A stretch of 7,878 bases of DNA from Desulfobacterales bacterium (lineage in GTDB: Bacteria; Desulfobacterota; Desulfobacteria; Desulfobacterales; 4be13): positions 1-7,878 of the forward strand of contig JAOZRQ010000323.1 in NCBI GenBank assembly GCA_029940115.1, read 5' to 3'. Of this stretch, positions 6,660 to 7,878 are shown one piece after another. The notes below the pieces were generated by a model. That model saw only the letters and a program-made list of their open reading frames with translations. It was not told the origin of the DNA and did no database searches. A program made the position numbers and the translations under genes. Numbering within the stretch: the stretch's first letter is position 1; every line of letters begins with the position of its first letter.

Positions 6660-6681
6660 GTTCTAATGGTTTTTGTGGTTT
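6657..6681 (+). repeat. Third copy of the ~25-bp TTCTGACGG-type motif
   Basis: This stretch matches the reverse complement of 1771-1795 at 21 of 25 positions (shared CTGGTTCT, then GG and TTTTGTGGTT). It overlaps the end of T-rich repeat copy 1 by three bases. I found no inverted partner next to it, so here it is a single arm rather than a palindrome. It suggests a repeat family dispersed in the genome. Confidence 0.55.
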
Positions 6682-6719
6682 CCGATATGATCCACCTTTC
6701 AGGCAAAATGAAAGATGCC

Positions 6720-6764
6720 CATTTTTTCTTTGTTTTTTCTCAGTTCTTGTGTATAATATTTCTG
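6720..6764 (+). repeat. T-rich/TATAAT repeat, copy 2
   Basis: This is the second copy of the 6616-6659 repeat, offset by 104 bases, with TATAAT at 6752-6757. It is followed by ~200 bases with no recognisable gene before the sensor-domain gene. If it is a promoter, it would give that gene a long 5' leader. The T-rich run upstream could serve as an UP-like element, but no -35 hexamer is evident. Confidence 0.65.
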
Positions 6765-6950
6765 CATGACTGGGATCACGCGTCTGGAGCTGGCCCGGGC
6801 CGGAAACATCGAAACCACGTCCCCGATTCAGACAGAAGATGATCACCTGCCTGATTTCGGGCGCAGGGGATATCACGGGTGTGCTGTGCGAAAAACCGTT
6901 GCGCTCTATTTTCGCACTCCGGATATTTTTTTAAATCTATATGAGAGACT
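6765..6950. other. Non-coding leader region, nothing recognised
   Basis: This is the remainder of the 6412-6964 gap. It holds a perfect 10-bp palindrome GGCCCGGGCC (6792-6801). A weak promoter-like pair also occurs: TTGCGC (6899-6904), 17 bases, GATATT (6922-6927). Short open frames exist but have no ribosome binding sites. I compared it by eye with common riboswitch cores such as GEMM and saw no match. Confidence 0.4.
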
Positions 6951-6951
6951 T

Positions 6952-6958
6952 AAGGAGG
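6952..6958 (+). promoter_or_regulatory. Strong ribosome binding site deciding the downstream start
   Basis: AAGGAGG lies 6 bases before the ATG at 6965. This is the best Shine-Dalgarno in the window. It rules out the in-frame ATG at 6941, which lies upstream of it. Confidence 0.85.
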
Positions 6959-6964
6959 ACAGTT

Positions 6965-7834
6965 ATGGACAAAAAGTTGCACCAACTTTTCACCGGAATG
7001 CTTGTCATTCTGCTCACCATTTTTTGCCTGGCCCCGGCTTCGATGGGTGCCACCAAAGAGGAGATGAGCACGGTGATCAATCTGGCTGGAAAGCAGAGAA
7101 TGCTCACCCAGAAGATGAGCAAGGAGGCGTTGCTGATTGCCATGGGAGTTGATGTTCCCAAGAACAAGGAAAATCTGGGCAAGACAGCCGCTCTGTTTGA
7201 CAAGACGTTGAACGGACTGTTGAACGGGGATTCTGACCTGAAACTGGTCAAGACCGAAACCCCTGACATCGTCAAACAACTGAACACGGTTTCCGATCTG
7301 TGGAAGGAATTTCACAAAAGTGTGAAAAGTGTTCTTGGCGGGGATGTTTCAGAACCCGTACTTGCCAAAATTGCCTCACAAAATCTTCCGCTGCTCAAAA
7401 ACATGAACAAAGCAGTCGGGATGTTTGAGAAAGAGGGGGGTTCCAAACTGGAAGCAGGGCTTGCCGTCACCATCAACCTCGCGGGAAAGCAGCGGATGCT
7501 CACCCAGAAGATGACCAAGGAGATGCTTCTTGTCGCCAAAGGCGTCAATGCGGATGAAAACAGGGCCAATCTGAAGAAAACGGCGGGTCTGTTTGAAAAG
7601 ACCCTCAAAGGGCTTCTGGACGGGGATAAATCTCTCAGACTCCCCGGCACAAAGGACTCTGCCATCCGTGACCAGTTGGCAACGGTGGGCAAACTTTGGA
7701 ATGATTACAAACCGGTGCTTGACAATGCAGCTACCGGGAAAGAGATTTCCAAAGCGGATTTGGAGAAAGCCGCAAAGCTGAATCTGCCTCTGCTGAAGGA
7801 AATGAACCATGCGGTCACGATGTTTGCGAAATGA
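6965..7834 (+). CDS. Secreted protein with two tandem PilJ/NarX-like nitrate-sensor domains
   Basis: The product is 289 residues. Residues 1-29 are a signal peptide (MDKK, hydrophobic core 11-23, probable cut near MGA/TKE). The rest is two homologous helical units, ~34-156 and ~166-289, offset by 132-133 residues. Each starts with an almost identical P-box-like motif, INLAGKQRMLTQKM (38-51 and 170-183), and ends with NLPLLK-MN-AV-MF. This matches the type IV pili methyl-accepting chemotaxis N-terminal (PilJ) domain, related to the nitrate/nitrite-sensing region of NarX. In NarX/PilJ-like proteins the domain precedes a membrane helix and a kinase or methyl-accepting output. Here there is neither, and the protein ends with the second copy. 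A periplasmic ligand-binding or scavenging role is an inference. It is likely a single-gene transcription unit with its own strong ribosome binding site. Confidence 0.85.
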   Translation: MDKKLHQLFTGMLVILLTIFCLAPASMGATKEEMSTVINLAGKQRMLTQKMSKEALLIAMGVDVPKNKENLGKTAALFDKTLNGLLNGDSDLKLVKTETPDIVKQLNTVSDLWKEFHKSVKSVLGGDVSEPVLAKIASQNLPLLKNMNKAVGMFEKEGGSKLEAGLAVTINLAGKQRMLTQKMTKEMLLVAKGVNADENRANLKKTAGLFEKTLKGLLDGDKSLRLPGTKDSAIRDQLATVGKLWNDYKPVLDNAATGKEISKADLEKAAKLNLPLLKEMNHAVTMFAK

Positions 7835-7836
7835 GG

Positions 7837-7878
7837 GTTGAGAGTTGAGTGAGAGTTGAGAGTTGAGTGAGAGTTGAG
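7837..7878. repeat. 18-bp direct tandem repeat, continuing past the window
   Basis: GTTGAGAGTTGAGTGAGA is repeated perfectly at 7837-7854 and 7855-7872, and a third copy starts at 7873. Each unit is itself built from GTTGAG/GAGAG words. It begins two bases after the stop of the sensor-domain gene. The total copy number cannot be seen. It looks like a minisatellite-type repeat, and no coding role is evident. Confidence 0.85.

Noticed and set aside
6269..6842. Open frames 6269-6769 and 6600-6842 across the repeat region
   Set aside because: They run through palindromes and poly-T tracts. The translations are low-complexity Phe/Leu-rich strings with no ribosome binding site.
6839..6934. 31-codon frame MITCLISGAGDITG
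   Set aside because: Too short to judge, with no ribosome binding site and no recognised family.
6766..7152. Open frame beginning MTGITRLELARAG
   Set aside because: It overlaps the sensor-domain gene out of frame for half its length and has no Shine-Dalgarno. The tail is clearly a shadow.

Overview
The window looks like a chromosomal stretch from a Gram-negative, probably anaerobic bacterium of the sulfate-reducing deltaproteobacterial (Desulfobacterota) type. This is an inference from the class of molybdate transporter, the secreted nitrate-sensor-like protein, and intergenic DNA crowded with imperfect palindromes and short repeats. Nothing in the sequence fixes the species. All convincing genes read on the + strand.

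Layout. (1) Positions 1-1677 hold the 3' part of a large multidomain protein, cut by the window edge: a lectin-like beta-sandwich, a second jelly-roll-like module and a C-terminal metallo-beta-lactamase (MBL) fold domain. (2) Positions 1678-1959 are non-coding and almost entirely structured: a ~112-bp two-tier palindrome whose inner stem resembles a terminator, a hairpin built from a 12-bp tandem repeat (GTGCCCGTGAAC), a small G6/C6 hairpin, and a TATAAT box. (3) Positions 1960-6188 form a tight four-gene unit: periplasmic molybdate/tungstate-type binding protein, permease, ATPase (modA-modB-modC), then an amidase-signature hydrolase whose ribosome binding site overlaps the modC stop. (4) Positions 6187-6411 keep an open frame with no start codon that looks like the tail of a broken gene. 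(5) Positions 6412-6964 are again repeat-rich: a ~111-bp palindrome, a competing hairpin, and two near-identical ~45-bp T-rich/TATAAT repeats. (6) Positions 6965-7834 encode a secreted protein made only of two tandem copies of a PilJ/NarX-like nitrate-sensing domain, followed by an 18-bp direct repeat that runs off the window.

How it works together. The mod genes should import molybdate or tungstate at ATP cost to supply metal cofactors. The amidase is physically coupled to them, but no biochemical link is evident, and it may simply be co-transcribed. The flanking genes appear to be separate transcription units.

The most unusual features are the mirrored repeat architecture around the mod-amidase block, with an ~25-bp motif present twice in the left gap and once in the right gap, the orphan gene tail starting exactly at the amidase stop, and the stand-alone duplicated sensor domain. 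I found no CRISPR array, tRNA, rRNA or transposase gene.
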